From: Acidiphilium acidophilum
Lineage (GTDB): Bacteria > Pseudomonadota > Alphaproteobacteria > Acetobacterales > Acetobacteraceae
NCBI RefSeq assembly: GCF_033842475.1
Contig: NZ_JAWXYB010000018.1
Span: 434,001 to 498,000, forward strand
Reading direction: 5' to 3'
DNA length: 64,000 bases
Both the position numbers and the translations under genes were made by a program. Positions 26,912 to 35,935 of this stretch are shown here, piece after piece. Positions within the stretch are counted from its first letter, which is position 1; every line of letters starts with the position of its first letter. The notes beneath the pieces are model-generated. The model made no database searches. It was not told the DNA's origin and worked only from the letters and a program-made list of their open reading frames with translations.

Positions 26912-27832
26912 ATGACTCCCGAGGATAATTCCAGCGACGCGCTTGTGGTGATCGTTCTGCATTATCGCGGGGTCGATGACACGATGGCGTGTCTGGCCTC
27001 GATTTTCGAGGATCGCGCGGCACCGGTTCGGGTGTTGTTGGTGGATAACGGCTCGGGCGATGATATCGCGGCGCGGTTGCAGGCGCGGTTTGCCGATGTC
27101 GCCGTGCTGACCCTGCCGGAGAATCGAGGGTGGGCCGGGGGCAATAATGAGGGGATCGCCTGGGCGATGCAGCGGGGGGCGGCCTTCGTGTGCCTGCTGA
27201 ACAACGACACGCTGATTGCGCCGGGGAGTTTTACGGCGTTGCTGCGGCGATCGCGCGAGGCGCATCCATGCCTGGTGCAGCCGGCGATCGATTATCTCGA
27301 TCCGGCGGAGGGGGCGCAGATCGATCCGGCCCAGTGGTCGGGTTATGCACCGTTACGGGCGGGGGACAGCGTTTATGCGCTCGATTTTGCCTATGGGGCG
27401 TGCCTGATGATTCCGGTTTCGGTGTTTCGGATGATCGGGGTGTTCGATGAGCGGTTTTTTCTGCAATTGGAGGAGACGGATTTTTATTATCGGGCGCGAC
27501 GGCGGGGGATTCCGTCGCTCTGCGATGTCGGGGTTCGAATCAGGCACGCGGAATCGCGTTCGTTCGGGGGGCGGGTGACGCCGGACAAGACGTATTATCT
27601 GGTACGGAACAGTTTGTTGCTGGCGGCGAGGAATGCGGTGCGGCCCGGTATCGCGATCGGGGTTCTGCGGCGGGCTTATTGGGGGGTTTCGGCGCGGGGG
27701 GCGTTGGGTGAGAAACCTGCGGCATGGCGGGTGCTCGTGTGGTTGCTGTCGGGACACGATCATGCATGCGCGGCGCGCGACGGGATACGCGATTTCGTGT
27801 TCCGGCGATTCGGGGCGCGGCGGCGGTGGTAA
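26912..27832 (+). CDS. GT2-family glycosyltransferase
   Basis: A 306-residue GT-A enzyme of the rhamnosyltransferase-like GT2 group. Residues 13-50 hold VVIVLHYRGVDDTMACLASI and LLVDNGSGDD; ENRGWAGGNNEGI follows. The DXD-type motif is LLNNDTLIAPGSF, and FDERFFLQLEETDFYYRARR supplies the catalytic-base region. It lacks membrane helices and would act on the cytoplasmic face on a lipid-linked acceptor. ATG 26912 follows AGGGGTGGG; the frame is open upstream but that sequence is the end of the previous gene in another frame. It lies 17 bp after the WsaF-like gene. Confidence 0.88.
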   Translation: MTPEDNSSDALVVIVLHYRGVDDTMACLASIFEDRAAPVRVLLVDNGSGDDIAARLQARFADVAVLTLPENRGWAGGNNEGIAWAMQRGAAFVCLLNNDTLIAPGSFTALLRRSREAHPCLVQPAIDYLDPAEGAQIDPAQWSGYAPLRAGDSVYALDFAYGACLMIPVSVFRMIGVFDERFFLQLEETDFYYRARRRGIPSLCDVGVRIRHAESRSFGGRVTPDKTYYLVRNSLLLAARNAVRPGIAIGVLRRAYWGVSARGALGEKPAAWRVLVWLLSGHDHACAARDGIRDFVFRRFGARRRW

Positions 27833-28007
27833 ACAACTTTTGCGTGATAATGATGCGTGGTGGCAGCGGATACTTTGAGTTGCACACGCGCGATCCCAGG
27901 CACGGCGTTCGGCGGAGGACGGGATCGCGGACTATGCCGACGTGCGAAAAATTCCTGAAAATAACAACGGTTTCTTAAGGATGAATCAGGGATAACCGAG
28001 GCAGAGC

Positions 28008-28019
28008 CAAAATGGTCTC
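28008..28019. repeat. Inverted repeat arm, CAAAATGGTCTC
   Basis: Perfect reverse complement of the bases at 28116-28127. The arms are 96 bp apart, too far for a compact hairpin, so paired binding sites or the relic of an element are both possible. Confidence 0.6.
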
Positions 28020-28115
28020 CTTGTTGTTACGAGGATCGATCGCTGGAAACTGCCTCAGGAATGTTACATATCATAGGTTGCAAATTTTAGATAAGTTTGC
28101 GTAATATGATTTTGC

Positions 28116-28127
28116 GAGACCATTTTG
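28116..28127. repeat. Inverted repeat arm, GAGACCATTTTG
   Basis: Partner of the arm at 28008-28019. Six bases further on GTCTCG can also pair with the first part of this arm (CGAGAC from 28115), giving a local stem with a 12-base loop. Confidence 0.6.
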
Positions 28128-28205
28128 AGAATGTCTCGTAGCAACTGAGGGTTGCTTTCGTCCTGTTAAGCTGATTTTGCGCCCTCCAACCTTTCAGGAG
28201 CCTTC

Positions 28206-31200
28206 ATGTCAACATCGCTTACCCCAACCGGATTCACGGCCGCCCCCGTTGTGCCTCAGGCCGATGGGACCGGGCAGATCGTCGGGCTCAATTTGCAGAA
28301 TACCGGCAGCACGGTGCTCGCGGCGCAGCCGACGAGTTTCGGCGAGACCTTCATGGCGGGGGCGGTGCAGCCGGGGGATACGCTGACCGCGACGATCGGC
28401 GGCCAGGTTTATGCGGTGCAGATGGACGCGAAGACGTTCAACCCGGATGGGTCGGTCGCGATGGCGGTGCTGACGGTGGATGCGCCGGCGCTGCCGCCGG
28501 ATTCGACTACGGGGGCGATGATTTCGGTGGGCGGGACGCCGGCGGGGATTGCGTCACCGGGGGCGGATCTGGCTTCGGCGCTCAATGGCTATACGTTGAC
28601 TGCGACGCTCGCCGTTACTGCCAACGCGGGAGGGACAACCGGGACGCAGCAGGTGAATATCGGGGCGGCGGTTGCGGCGGCGCTGGCGAACGGCACCGCG
28701 ACGATGTGGCTGAACGGGTCGCTGGCGCAGGAGGCGATCGTCAGTATTCCGGTGACGGGGTCGCTGCGGATCGAGGCGGATGTGACCGCTTATGCCAATG
28801 GGAAGATTTCGGCGGATCTGCAGTTCAACAACGATATCGCGATGAGCAATGCGGGCGGGACGATCACCTATTCGACGACCATTACCCAGAATGGCGTGGT
28901 GGTGAGCAGCCAGCCGAGTTTGACGCAGTATCAGTATCAGGATTGGAGCACGACGGTCGGGACCGCGCCGGCGGCGGGGGCGCTGAATATTCAGGAGAAT
29001 ATTCCGTATCTCGAGGCGACCGGGGCGGTGCAGAATTATGATACGCAGTATGGTATCGGCAGTGGGCAGATATCGAGTGAGGCTGCGGCAATTGCGGCAC
29101 CGGGATGGAATGCGCCGCTCGGGACCGATGGCATCACGCAATATATGCCAGGGCCCGGGGGCCGGGGCGATATCGGGCCGACGACCCAGTCGAATGCGGA
29201 CTGGCTGATCTCGCAGAACGCGACGGCCGCGGCCTATGCGCTGGGACAGGCGCAGGAAGCGGGTTCGGTGCCTTGGCATTTCTATGATCCGACGACCAAT
29301 GGCGCGTTTCTCAACACGGCGGATAGTCCCGGGATCTGGACCGATCCGCGTGGAAATCCTGGCCTGACCCAAGTTGTCAGCAGTTCCACGGGATGGCAGA
29401 CCGATCCCGCTCATATGCCGGATTTGTCGTTCGATGCGTATCTGCAAACGGGGAATGTGCAGTATCTGGAGCAGTTGAATGCGCAGGCGAGCTTTGCCGA
29501 GACGGATGCCTATCCGCCATCAAACACACGCAATGATGGTCAGGGTCTGGTGGTCCACGGCCAGCAGATTCGAGCCTCCGCATGGGCGCTGCGGGAGCTT
29601 CAGGAGGCGGCATATGCCAATCCGGCGGGGTCCGCGGATAAGGCGTATTTCACCCAGATGGTGAACACCAACTATTCGTGGCTGGTTTCGATGATTCCAA
29701 CCTGGACCTTGGAAGAAGGGCAGGCTCATGGTTACCTACCCGGCTCATATGGAACTTCGGGCGTTTTGCCTCCCTGGCAGGAAGATTATTTTGCAAGTTC
29801 GGTTATTCAGGGTGCTGAGATGGGTATCCAGGATGCCGTCACTTACCTAGCATGGTCATCAAATTTCTATGTCGGGCGGTTTTTTGCTGATGCGGAGGGC
29901 TTCAATCCCAAAGATGCGATCGTGTACAATCTCACGGTTGTAACGGGTACGAACCATGGATTGAACAGCGGCGCTCCTTTCTACACGACCTGGGCGGCTA
30001 TCGAGCAAGCAAATGAGGCGGCGGGCGACTCGAATGTGGCCGGTTCCGGTATGGGGAGCGGGTGGGGGCAGAGCCAAGGGGATTATGGCGCGCTGGCGTT
30101 GCAGACTCTGGCCGGGGTTATCACGGTCAGTACGATGAATGCGGCTAATGCGGCGACGATGGGGGTTTATCAGTATCAGGCGATGCAGGCGTTCGGGTGG
30201 CTGCTGGCCAGCGGGGCGCCGTATATCAGTCCGAATTCGACGGCGAGCACGACGCCGCAGTTTTCGATCGATCCGCGGTTGGCGAACGGGCAGTTGCTGT
30301 CGTTCGGGAATGTGACGATTTCGACCGATACGACGCCGACCGTGCTCAGCCCGGTGGATTCGACGGAGAATGCGCTGATTTATGCGGGGTCGGGTGCGGA
30401 TACGCTGGTGGGGGGGAAGGGGATCAATCTGCTGTTCGGCGGGTCGGGCAGCGATGTGATTTTCGGCGGGCCGAACGGGAATGATATTTTCGCGGGGTCG
30501 GGCAACGAGACGATCGTGGCCGGGGGCGGGGCGAATTACATTCAGGCGAGCAGCACGGCGCTGCTGACCGCGGGGACCGGGCAGGATCTGTTCGTGATCG
30601 ATACCCAGGCGAGCGGGACGGTGACGATTTCCGGGTTCAACGCGGCGCTCGATCGGCTCGATCTGGTCGATGCCAGCGGGGGTGCGCTTTCGAGCCTGGT
30701 CAGTACCGTGGTGGGGGGGGCGCAGACTGTCGCGGGCGGGGTGGTGCTGAAGGTTTCGCCGACCGAGACGGTGACGATCGAGACCGTGAACGGGGCGACG
30801 GTGAGCGCGGCGTGGTTTGACGAACAGGCGCAGGCGCTCGGCACGGTGACGGGGGCGACGTCTTCCATCGGAGGGTCGGGCAGTACGACCGGGGCGGGGG
30901 CGCCGAGCGTGGGCGGGGGCAGTGTGCCGCCGGTGGTGACGAGCCCGGTGGTGACGAGTATCGCGGGGGGTGGGTTTATCGCCGGGGATGTCTCGGTTGG
31001 CGGGTCGGGTTCCATCGAGGGCGGGAGCGGGGCGGCGACGGTGACGGTGGGTGCCAGCGGCGTGACATCGATCGTCGGCGGAGGTGGGGCGATCACCGTG
31101 ACCGGCGGGGCGGGGAGTTTCCAGTTTCTCGGCGGCGCGGGGGCGGCATTCATCAACCTGCAGGGGACGGCGGGCGATGGGAATGTGATCACCGGGACCG

Positions 31201-32213
31201 GCAACACCACGATCAATTCCGGGACCGGGCATGATTATATCGATATCAGCAATGCGAGTACGACCGGATCGGTGGTGATCAACGGGTATTCCTTCGTGAA
31301 TAATCCGATCAATTATCTCGGGTTTGCCAATAACGATTATTTGCGGTCGGCGGCGTTCAATGCATCGGGCGGGGTTCTGACCCTGGTGGATGGGCAGGTG
31401 ATTCAGCTGAATTATGCCGAGGCCAGTACGGCTTCGGGCAGTGTGGCGAGCCAGCCAAGCGGAACCTCGATCCAGGTGGTGACGCTCGATCAGTCGGGGC
31501 AGGCTTACACGGGGGGGGCGGGGCCGGTTATTCTGGACGATGAGAGCGGGTTCAATACGATCACCGGGGGAAGCGGCGGGTTGAACCTTACCGACGACAA
31601 GGGGCACGACCTGATCTCGACCGCGGCAAATTCGAAGAACGTGCTCAATCTTGCGAGCGCGGATACGGTGCAGAGCACCGGGGCCGATATGATCACGATG
31701 GCCGGCGGCGGCGTGGTCAGCGCGGCGGGGGGGACGCTCAGCTTCGTCGGCGGGACATCGACCAGCACGATATTCGGTGGCGCGGGGGCGATGAGCCTTG
31801 CGAGCGGGAGCGGCGGGCTCGATGTGGCGGCGGGCAGCGGGGCGGTTTCGCTGGTCCAGGGCAGCGGGGCCGATCAGATCACGGCGGGCGGCGGCAACAT
31901 GACGATCGGCGGCGGGACCGGGACGCTCAATTTCACCGATGGCGGCGGCACGACGCTGATCGATCAGGTTTCGGGCAACGGGATCATCAATTTCCGGGGT
32001 GGCAATGTCACGATCGATCAGGGCAGCGCTGCGGATGTGCTCGGCTTTTCGAGCGTCAACGGGGGCGGTTCGCTGACGATCAATAATTTCAATCCGATGG
32101 CCAGCAACTTCAACTATGGCGGGCTCAATGTCGTCGGCTGTTCGTTCGGCCCGACCGTGGATCAACTGACGCTTTCCGATGGAACCAAAATCACGATGAA
32201 TCTGGCGAAGTGA
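28206..32213 (+). CDS. Large secreted RIFT-barrel/RTX-like protein, probable polysaccharide lyase
   Basis: A 1335-residue protein. Residues 1-250 resemble the RIFT-barrel N-terminal domain of PcRGLX/YetA-type lyases (GETFMAGAVQPGDTLTATI, VQMDAKTFNPDGSVAMAVL). Residues of about 270-690 look like a helical toroid with many aromatic residues (DLSFDAYLQTGNVQYLEQLN, SAWALRELQEAA). From about 725 to 780 come nonapeptide-like Gly/Asp repeats (GSGADTLVGG, LLFGGSGSDVIFGG) as in calcium-binding RTX proteins. Gly-rich beta repeats continue to the end. There is no Sec signal, so type I secretion by a C-terminal signal is likely; no such exporter is in the window. AGGAG precedes the ATG. Placement suggests an EPS-cutting enzyme, which is inference. 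Confidence 0.7.
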   Translation: MSTSLTPTGFTAAPVVPQADGTGQIVGLNLQNTGSTVLAAQPTSFGETFMAGAVQPGDTLTATIGGQVYAVQMDAKTFNPDGSVAMAVLTVDAPALPPDSTTGAMISVGGTPAGIASPGADLASALNGYTLTATLAVTANAGGTTGTQQVNIGAAVAAALANGTATMWLNGSLAQEAIVSIPVTGSLRIEADVTAYANGKISADLQFNNDIAMSNAGGTITYSTTITQNGVVVSSQPSLTQYQYQDWSTTVGTAPAAGALNIQENIPYLEATGAVQNYDTQYGIGSGQISSEAAAIAAPGWNAPLGTDGITQYMPGPGGRGDIGPTTQSNADWLISQNATAAAYALGQAQEAGSVPWHFYDPTTNGAFLNTADSPGIWTDPRGNPGLTQVVSSSTGWQTDPAHMPDLSFDAYLQTGNVQYLEQLNAQASFAETDAYPPSNTRNDGQGLVVHGQQIRASAWALRELQEAAYANPAGSADKAYFTQMVNTNYSWLVSMIPTWTLEEGQAHGYLPGSYGTSGVLPPWQEDYFASSVIQGAEMGIQDAVTYLAWSSNFYVGRFFADAEGFNPKDAIVYNLTVVTGTNHGLNSGAPFYTTWAAIEQANEAAGDSNVAGSGMGSGWGQSQGDYGALALQTLAGVITVSTMNAANAATMGVYQYQAMQAFGWLLASGAPYISPNSTASTTPQFSIDPRLANGQLLSFGNVTISTDTTPTVLSPVDSTENALIYAGSGADTLVGGKGINLLFGGSGSDVIFGGPNGNDIFAGSGNETIVAGGGANYIQASSTALLTAGTGQDLFVIDTQASGTVTISGFNAALDRLDLVDASGGALSSLVSTVVGGAQTVAGGVVLKVSPTETVTIETVNGATVSAAWFDEQAQALGTVTGATSSIGGSGSTTGAGAPSVGGGSVPPVVTSPVVTSIAGGGFIAGDVSVGGSGSIEGGSGAATVTVGASGVTSIVGGGGAITVTGGAGSFQFLGGAGAAFINLQGTAGDGNVITGTGNTTINSGTGHDYIDISNASTTGSVVINGYSFVNNPINYLGFANNDYLRSAAFNASGGVLTLVDGQVIQLNYAEASTASGSVASQPSGTSIQVVTLDQSGQAYTGGAGPVILDDESGFNTITGGSGGLNLTDDKGHDLISTAANSKNVLNLASADTVQSTGADMITMAGGGVVSAAGGTLSFVGGTSTSTIFGGAGAMSLASGSGGLDVAAGSGAVSLVQGSGADQITAGGGNMTIGGGTGTLNFTDGGGTTLIDQVSGNGIINFRGGNVTIDQGSAADVLGFSSVNGGGSLTINNFNPMASNFNYGGLNVVGCSFGPTVDQLTLSDGTKITMNLAK

Positions 32214-32236
32214 CACTTTGTCGTTTCCGCCGGGGA

Positions 32237-32995
32237 TCAGAACGGGACCAGATCGTCGAGTACCTGCTGGCCGACCCTTGGTGATTGCTGGCCGCTGATC
32301 AGGCCGCGGCCGCCGTAGGAAATGCGGGCTTCGGCCAACTGGTTCGCCTGGATCGTGTTGCTGCTGGCGATATCCTGCGGCCGGCAGATGCCGGAGACCG
32401 TCAGGACCCGCAACTCGTCGTTCACCCGCATTTCCTGGCGGGCGACCACGACGAAATTGCCGTCGGGCAGGACCTGGGTGATCTCGCCGGCGAGGGACAG
32501 GGCCACACTTTCGTTGCGCTGGATCTGGCCCGTGCCGGTCGAGTTTCCGGCACCGGACAGCGAGACCAGGCTCGAAGGATTGGCGCTCTTGCCGAGGACG
32601 CGCGGGATGAGGCTTTCGAGGCCGAACAGGTTGGGCACGCCGAGCGATTCCGAACTGGTCCGCCCCAGCGTGGTCTGGTCTTTCAGGGTCGCGTCGTCGT
32701 TGATGTTGACGGTGATCGTGATGATATCGCCCACCCGCGAAGCACGCTGGTCCTTGAAGAAGGCGCGGGCACCACGGCGCCAGAGACTGTCGGGGGCGGT
32801 GGGAACCTCGTGAAGCGGGGGCATCGGCATCGAGACCGGGCGCCAGGTCGGGGCGGCGGTCGGGTTGGTGATGGGTGACATCGGCGGGGCCTTGCCGACA
32901 TAGGCGAGATTCGAGAATGTTCCGCATCCGCTCAGGGAGCTCACGGCGAGCAGGGTGGCGAGGCGGGCGGGACGGCTCATGGAGCGGCGGGTCAT
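32237..32995 (-). CDS. flgH: Flagellar L-ring protein FlgH
   Basis: A 252-residue outer-membrane lipoprotein that forms the L ring around the flagellar rod. The lipobox LSGC ends a signal peptide of about 23 residues. Conserved blocks are FFKDQRASRVGDIITITVNI, the RNESVALSLAGEITQVLPDGN segment (split over two strands), VNDELRVLTVSGICRPQDI and NTIQANQLAEARISYGGRG. The gene is last in the leftward flgF-flgG-flgA-flgH run and its ATG overlaps the flgA stop by 4 bp. ATG 32980 is an alternative start with a shorter basic head. It converges on the RTX-like gene with only 23 bp between. Confidence 0.96.
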   Translation of the reverse strand: MTRRSMSRPARLATLLAVSSLSGCGTFSNLAYVGKAPPMSPITNPTAAPTWRPVSMPMPPLHEVPTAPDSLWRRGARAFFKDQRASRVGDIITITVNINDDATLKDQTTLGRTSSESLGVPNLFGLESLIPRVLGKSANPSSLVSLSGAGNSTGTGQIQRNESVALSLAGEITQVLPDGNFVVVARQEMRVNDELRVLTVSGICRPQDIASSNTIQANQLAEARISYGGRGLISGQQSPRVGQQVLDDLVPF

Positions 32996-34023
32996 TGCGG
33001 GGACGAGCCGATATTATAGTAGGGCGTCATGCTGCGCGGGCGGGTCGGCATGCTGCCGGGGATGACGTGGGCGCTGTCCGGACCATCGACGACCGCCTGC
33101 ACGATCTCGCGCGAGGTCGGGTTGAGGACGGCGATGACGCTGCCTTCGCTGCCGCCGGCCATGGCGATGCCGCGGGCGGATACTTCGAGGCCCGGCATGG
33201 TCACGTCGAGCCTGACCATGGCGCCGCGATCGATCAGGAGCGGTGCGGTGACGGCGCGCGAACTCAGGGCGGTGTTGCTGGTGACGGCGCGGCTGACTTC
33301 CATGCCGATGGCCTGGGTCAGGGCGGTGAAGACATGGGGCGGGCTGGTCTGGCTCGGAATCCAGCCGAGTTTGACGTTCGATCCGGTCAGGATTTCACCG
33401 GGGTTGAGATTTTCCGCGGCGACCACGGCACGGATCGCAGGGGTTGCGATTCCGGCGACATCGATGCTGACCGCGGCCATCGTTGCGGATTTCACCAGCA
33501 GGCTGCCCCGGAAATTGCCGGTGGTGCGGTCGAGGCTGAGGCGGTTGACCGCGATGTCCGCGACGGAGCCGGGCGGTACCATCGGCAGATTTCGGGCGTC
33601 GATCGTGATGGTGAAGTGGCGTGGCGCGCCGGCCCGGATCAACGCGGGTCGCAGGGCGCGGGTGATCTGGTCGCGTTCGAGCGGAATGCCGGGGCGTTCG
33701 ATCACCACGGGGGGCTGCTGATCGCCTGGTTGCCATGCCACGCCATATTGCGTCGCGATGGCGGCCAGTTGCGGCGCGCCGACGACGATCCGCCCGCCCG
33801 GTGCGGGGCCGGGGCCGAGGACGACATCGGCATCCGCGCCCGCGTTGCGGAACAGGTCCTTGACCTCGACCGTGGCGCGATCGATCGAGACCAGCGATCG
33901 GGCTGACGGGGCGGGGGCAGACGGGGCGGGGGCGGACGGGGCTGGTTGTGCGTTCGCCTGCGGTGCCGCCAGGGTTCCGGCGGCGGTCAGGAGGGCGATC
34001 GTGAGGAGGGATTTGCGCATCAT
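32992..34023 (-). CDS. flgA: Flagellar P-ring assembly chaperone FlgA
   Basis: A 343-residue periplasmic chaperone for P-ring (FlgI) assembly. Residues 1-26 are a signal peptide ending ANAQP. A Pro/Ala/Ser linker made of PAPSA units follows; it comes from a 15-bp tandem DNA repeat at 33905-33945. The SAF/ChapFlgA domain occupies the C-terminal half, with VAAENLNPGEILTGSNV, SSRAVTAPLLIDRGAMV and the late block AMAGGSEGSVIAVLNPTSR. At 343 residues it is longer than enteric FlgA, as is common in alphaproteobacteria. Two adjacent ATG codons start it 2 bp after the flgG stop. Confidence 0.92.
   Translation of the reverse strand: MMRKSLLTIALLTAAGTLAAPQANAQPAPSAPAPSAPAPSARSLVSIDRATVEVKDLFRNAGADADVVLGPGPAPGGRIVVGAPQLAAIATQYGVAWQPGDQQPPVVIERPGIPLERDQITRALRPALIRAGAPRHFTITIDARNLPMVPPGSVADIAVNRLSLDRTTGNFRGSLLVKSATMAAVSIDVAGIATPAIRAVVAAENLNPGEILTGSNVKLGWIPSQTSPPHVFTALTQAIGMEVSRAVTSNTALSSRAVTAPLLIDRGAMVRLDVTMPGLEVSARGIAMAGGSEGSVIAVLNPTSREIVQAVVDGPDSAHVIPGSMPTRPRSMTPYYNIGSSPQ
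33905..33945. repeat. 15-bp tandem repeat within flgA
   Basis: About 2.7 copies of GACGGGGCGGGGGCA (plus-strand sense) encode the PAPSA units of the FlgA linker. Being a multiple of three, copy-number change would alter linker length without shifting the frame. Confidence 0.8.
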
Positions 34024-34025
34024 GA

Positions 34026-34808
34026 TTACAATTGGGTGAGCGTGTTCATCATCTGGTTGGACGTGGTGATGACCTGGCTGTTCATTTCGTAGGCGCGCTG
34101 GGCGGTGATCAGGTCGGTGATCTCGCTGACGACGTTGACGTTGGAATTCTCGACGAACCCCTGCTGGACTGAGCCGAAACCCGGCGAGCTGGGGGTCGCC
34201 GTGACGGGATCGCCGGAGGCGGCGGTCTGGATGAACAGGTTGCCGCCCTGCGCTTCGAGCCCGGCATCGTTCGGGAAGGCGGCGAGCTGGAGTTGCCCGA
34301 CGGTTTGCGGCGCGGTCTGGCCCGAGAGGCTGACCTGGACCTGACCCGAGGCGTTGATGGTCACGTTGGTCGCGTTCGAGGGGATCTGGATGCCGGGTTG
34401 GACCACGTAACCATCGGCGGTCACGATTTCGCCGTTGGGCGAGAGGCCGAACGTGCCGTCCCGCGTGTAGGCGGTCTGACCGGAGGGGAGGGTGACCTGA
34501 AACCAGCCATTGCCGGAAATCGCGAGGTCGAGGGAGTTGTTGGTCTGTTGCAGATTGCCCTGCTGGTCGATCCGGTAGATCGCGGCGGTTTTGACGCCGA
34601 GGCCGATCTGGGTGCCGGAGGGGACGATGGTGCCGGCGTCCGAACTGTTCGAGCCGGCGCGGCGGAGGTCCTGATAGAGCAGGTCCTGGAATTCGACGCG
34701 CTGGCGCTGGTAGCCGGTTGTCGTCATGTTGGCGATGTTGTTGGCGATGACTTCGACATTGGTCTGTTGGGCCTGCATGCCGGTGGCGGCGATATCGAGA
34801 GCGCGCAT
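34026..34808 (-). CDS. flgG: Flagellar distal rod protein FlgG
   Basis: A 260-residue rod subunit that builds the distal rod across the periplasm. The N-terminus ALDIAATGMQAQQTNVEVIAN is the flagellar rod-protein signature. The central part has QTNNSLDLAISGNGWFQVTL and AYTRDGTFGLSPNGEIV. The C-terminal helix has ENSNVNVVSEITDLITAQRAYEMN, a hallmark of FlgG. There is no cleavable signal; export is through the flagellar type III apparatus. It follows flgF by 25 bp and precedes flgA by 2 bp. Confidence 0.97.
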   Translation of the reverse strand: MRALDIAATGMQAQQTNVEVIANNIANMTTTGYQRQRVEFQDLLYQDLRRAGSNSSDAGTIVPSGTQIGLGVKTAAIYRIDQQGNLQQTNNSLDLAISGNGWFQVTLPSGQTAYTRDGTFGLSPNGEIVTADGYVVQPGIQIPSNATNVTINASGQVQVSLSGQTAPQTVGQLQLAAFPNDAGLEAQGGNLFIQTAASGDPVTATPSSPGFGSVQQGFVENSNVNVVSEITDLITAQRAYEMNSQVITTSNQMMNTLTQL

Positions 34809-34833
34809 TCATGGTCTCCAGTGGGGGTGTGGT

Positions 34834-35577
34834 TCAGCTGGTGGTGGCGCCGAGGATCTTGCTGATCGCCGACTGGCTGCGTGATTGTTCCGCCGTGATG
34901 AACTGGGCGATCATGCGGAAATTCTGGCTCGCCTGCATCATTTTGGTGATTTCGAGGATCGGCTGGACGTTCGATCCCTCAAGCGCGCCCTGGACGATGT
35001 TGGGCGCGGCGGCGGGGATCGGCGGGGCCGAGGTCTGGAACAGGTTGCCGCCTTCGGCGGTCAGGCCCTGCGGGTCGGCGACGGTGACCACGCCGACCTG
35101 GCCGATGATGCCCTGGGCCGTGCTGATCGTGCCGTCCGCCGCGATGCTCAGCGCGCCGCTCTGCGGCGGGACCGTGATCGGCTGGCCGCCGGGGTCGAGC
35201 AGGGCATCGCCCGAGGCGTTGGCGATGGTGCCGTTCGGCATCAGGCCGAAGCGGCCATCCCGCGTGAGACGCGGGCCGTTCGCGGTCTGTACCGTGAAAT
35301 AGCCGCCGCTGGGCAGAGCGAGGTCGAGCGGATTGCCGGTCTGGTGAATTGGACCGGGAGCGGCATCCCGCCAGGTGCCGGTGGCCTGGGTATAGGCGAG
35401 GGTGGAACCGCCGGGCGGGGCGGTGACCCCGCGCATCCGGTCGATCCAGGCGGCGGATTGCAGATGGGTCGCCTCGTAGCCGGGGGTCGAGACGTTGGCG
35501 ATATTGTTCGCGATGACATCGACCGTGCGCGAGGCGGTGATCATGCGCGAGAGGATGATGCTGGTCGTGTTATCCAT
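34834..35577 (-). CDS. flgF: Flagellar proximal rod protein FlgF
   Basis: A 247-residue proximal rod subunit exported by the flagellar type III system. It has MDNTTSIILSRMITASRTVD followed by VIANNIANVSTPGYEA at the N-terminus, GNPLDLALPSGGYFTVQT and LTRDGRFGLMPNGTI in the middle, and EGSNVQPILEITKMMQASQNF at the C-terminus. I chose ATG 35577 because homologues begin at MDN; ATG 35592 would add five residues, and neither has a good ribosome site. It is the first gene of the leftward flagellar operon; its promoter must lie in 35578-35935, which also holds a repeat element. Confidence 0.95.
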   Translation of the reverse strand: MDNTTSIILSRMITASRTVDVIANNIANVSTPGYEATHLQSAAWIDRMRGVTAPPGGSTLAYTQATGTWRDAAPGPIHQTGNPLDLALPSGGYFTVQTANGPRLTRDGRFGLMPNGTIANASGDALLDPGGQPITVPPQSGALSIAADGTISTAQGIIGQVGVVTVADPQGLTAEGGNLFQTSAPPIPAAAPNIVQGALEGSNVQPILEITKMMQASQNFRMIAQFITAEQSRSQSAISKILGATTS

Positions 35578-35729
35578 CGAGGGGTCCACCATTTTGGGAC
35601 GGGTCGTGCCGTATTGGCAGGAGGGAGATTGCGCCGGAAAAATTAAGGTTCGCCTAAGAAGTCTGGATTATCTGGGGGGTGGCGGTGATGACGGTTTTGT
35701 TATTGGGGCGCGACAGGGCAGTGAGGTGA

Positions 35730-35881
35730 AGGAAGCAAAGCGGGGAAGCGCTTCTTGTTTGAAAAAAAGAAGCAAAAGACTTTTTTGATCTGGTTTCCGG
35801 CGGTTTCACCGGCACGGACCAAAGGAATCGAAAGTTTTTTTGTTTCTTTTTTTACCAAAAAAAGAAAACTCCTTGCTTTCC
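35730..35881. repeat. Dispersed AT-hairpin repeat, copy 1 (inverted core)
   Basis: Two A/T-rich hairpins (CTTC plus T-run paired with A-run plus GAAG at about 35750-35772, and T-run/A-run at about 35834-35866) flank a GC core GGCGGTTTCACCGGCAC. The core is the reverse complement of that in copies 2 and 3, so this copy is inverted. Together the hairpins would act as terminators in both directions. It lies between the divergent flgF and imuA. Confidence 0.75.
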
Positions 35882-35901
35882 CCGAAGGGCGCGATTTCTC
35901 C

Positions 35902-35935
35902 TTGACTCTGAGACAAATTAGAACAAAATAAGAAC
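35902..35935 (+). promoter_or_regulatory. imuA promoter with LexA (SOS) box
   Basis: TTGACT at 35902-35907 fits a -35 box. GAAC-AAAATAA-GAAC at 35921-35935 is a perfect alphaproteobacterial LexA site (GAAC-N7-GAAC) and covers the -10 position, where LexA would block transcription until DNA damage. The box ends directly at the ATG of imuA, leaving no room for a ribosome site, so the message is probably leaderless. Confidence 0.85.

Larger units (their letters stand above)
27833..28205. promoter_or_regulatory. AT-rich intergenic region with inverted repeats
   Basis: No gene is seen in these 373 bp. Composition drops to AT-rich compared with both sides. It contains a 12-bp perfect inverted repeat (28008-28019 and 28116-28127) and a nearby partial third arm (GTCTCG at 28133-28138). 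The last 15 bases hold AGGAG, the ribosome site of the large RTX-like gene. The region is probably its promoter and operator zone. Confidence 0.4.

Noticed and set aside
29859-32927. A leftward open frame of about 1022 codons opposite the RTX-like gene
   Set aside because: It is Arg/Pro/His-rich shadow sequence that also runs across flgH coding in a different frame; the plus-strand protein has sensible domains and a ribosome site.
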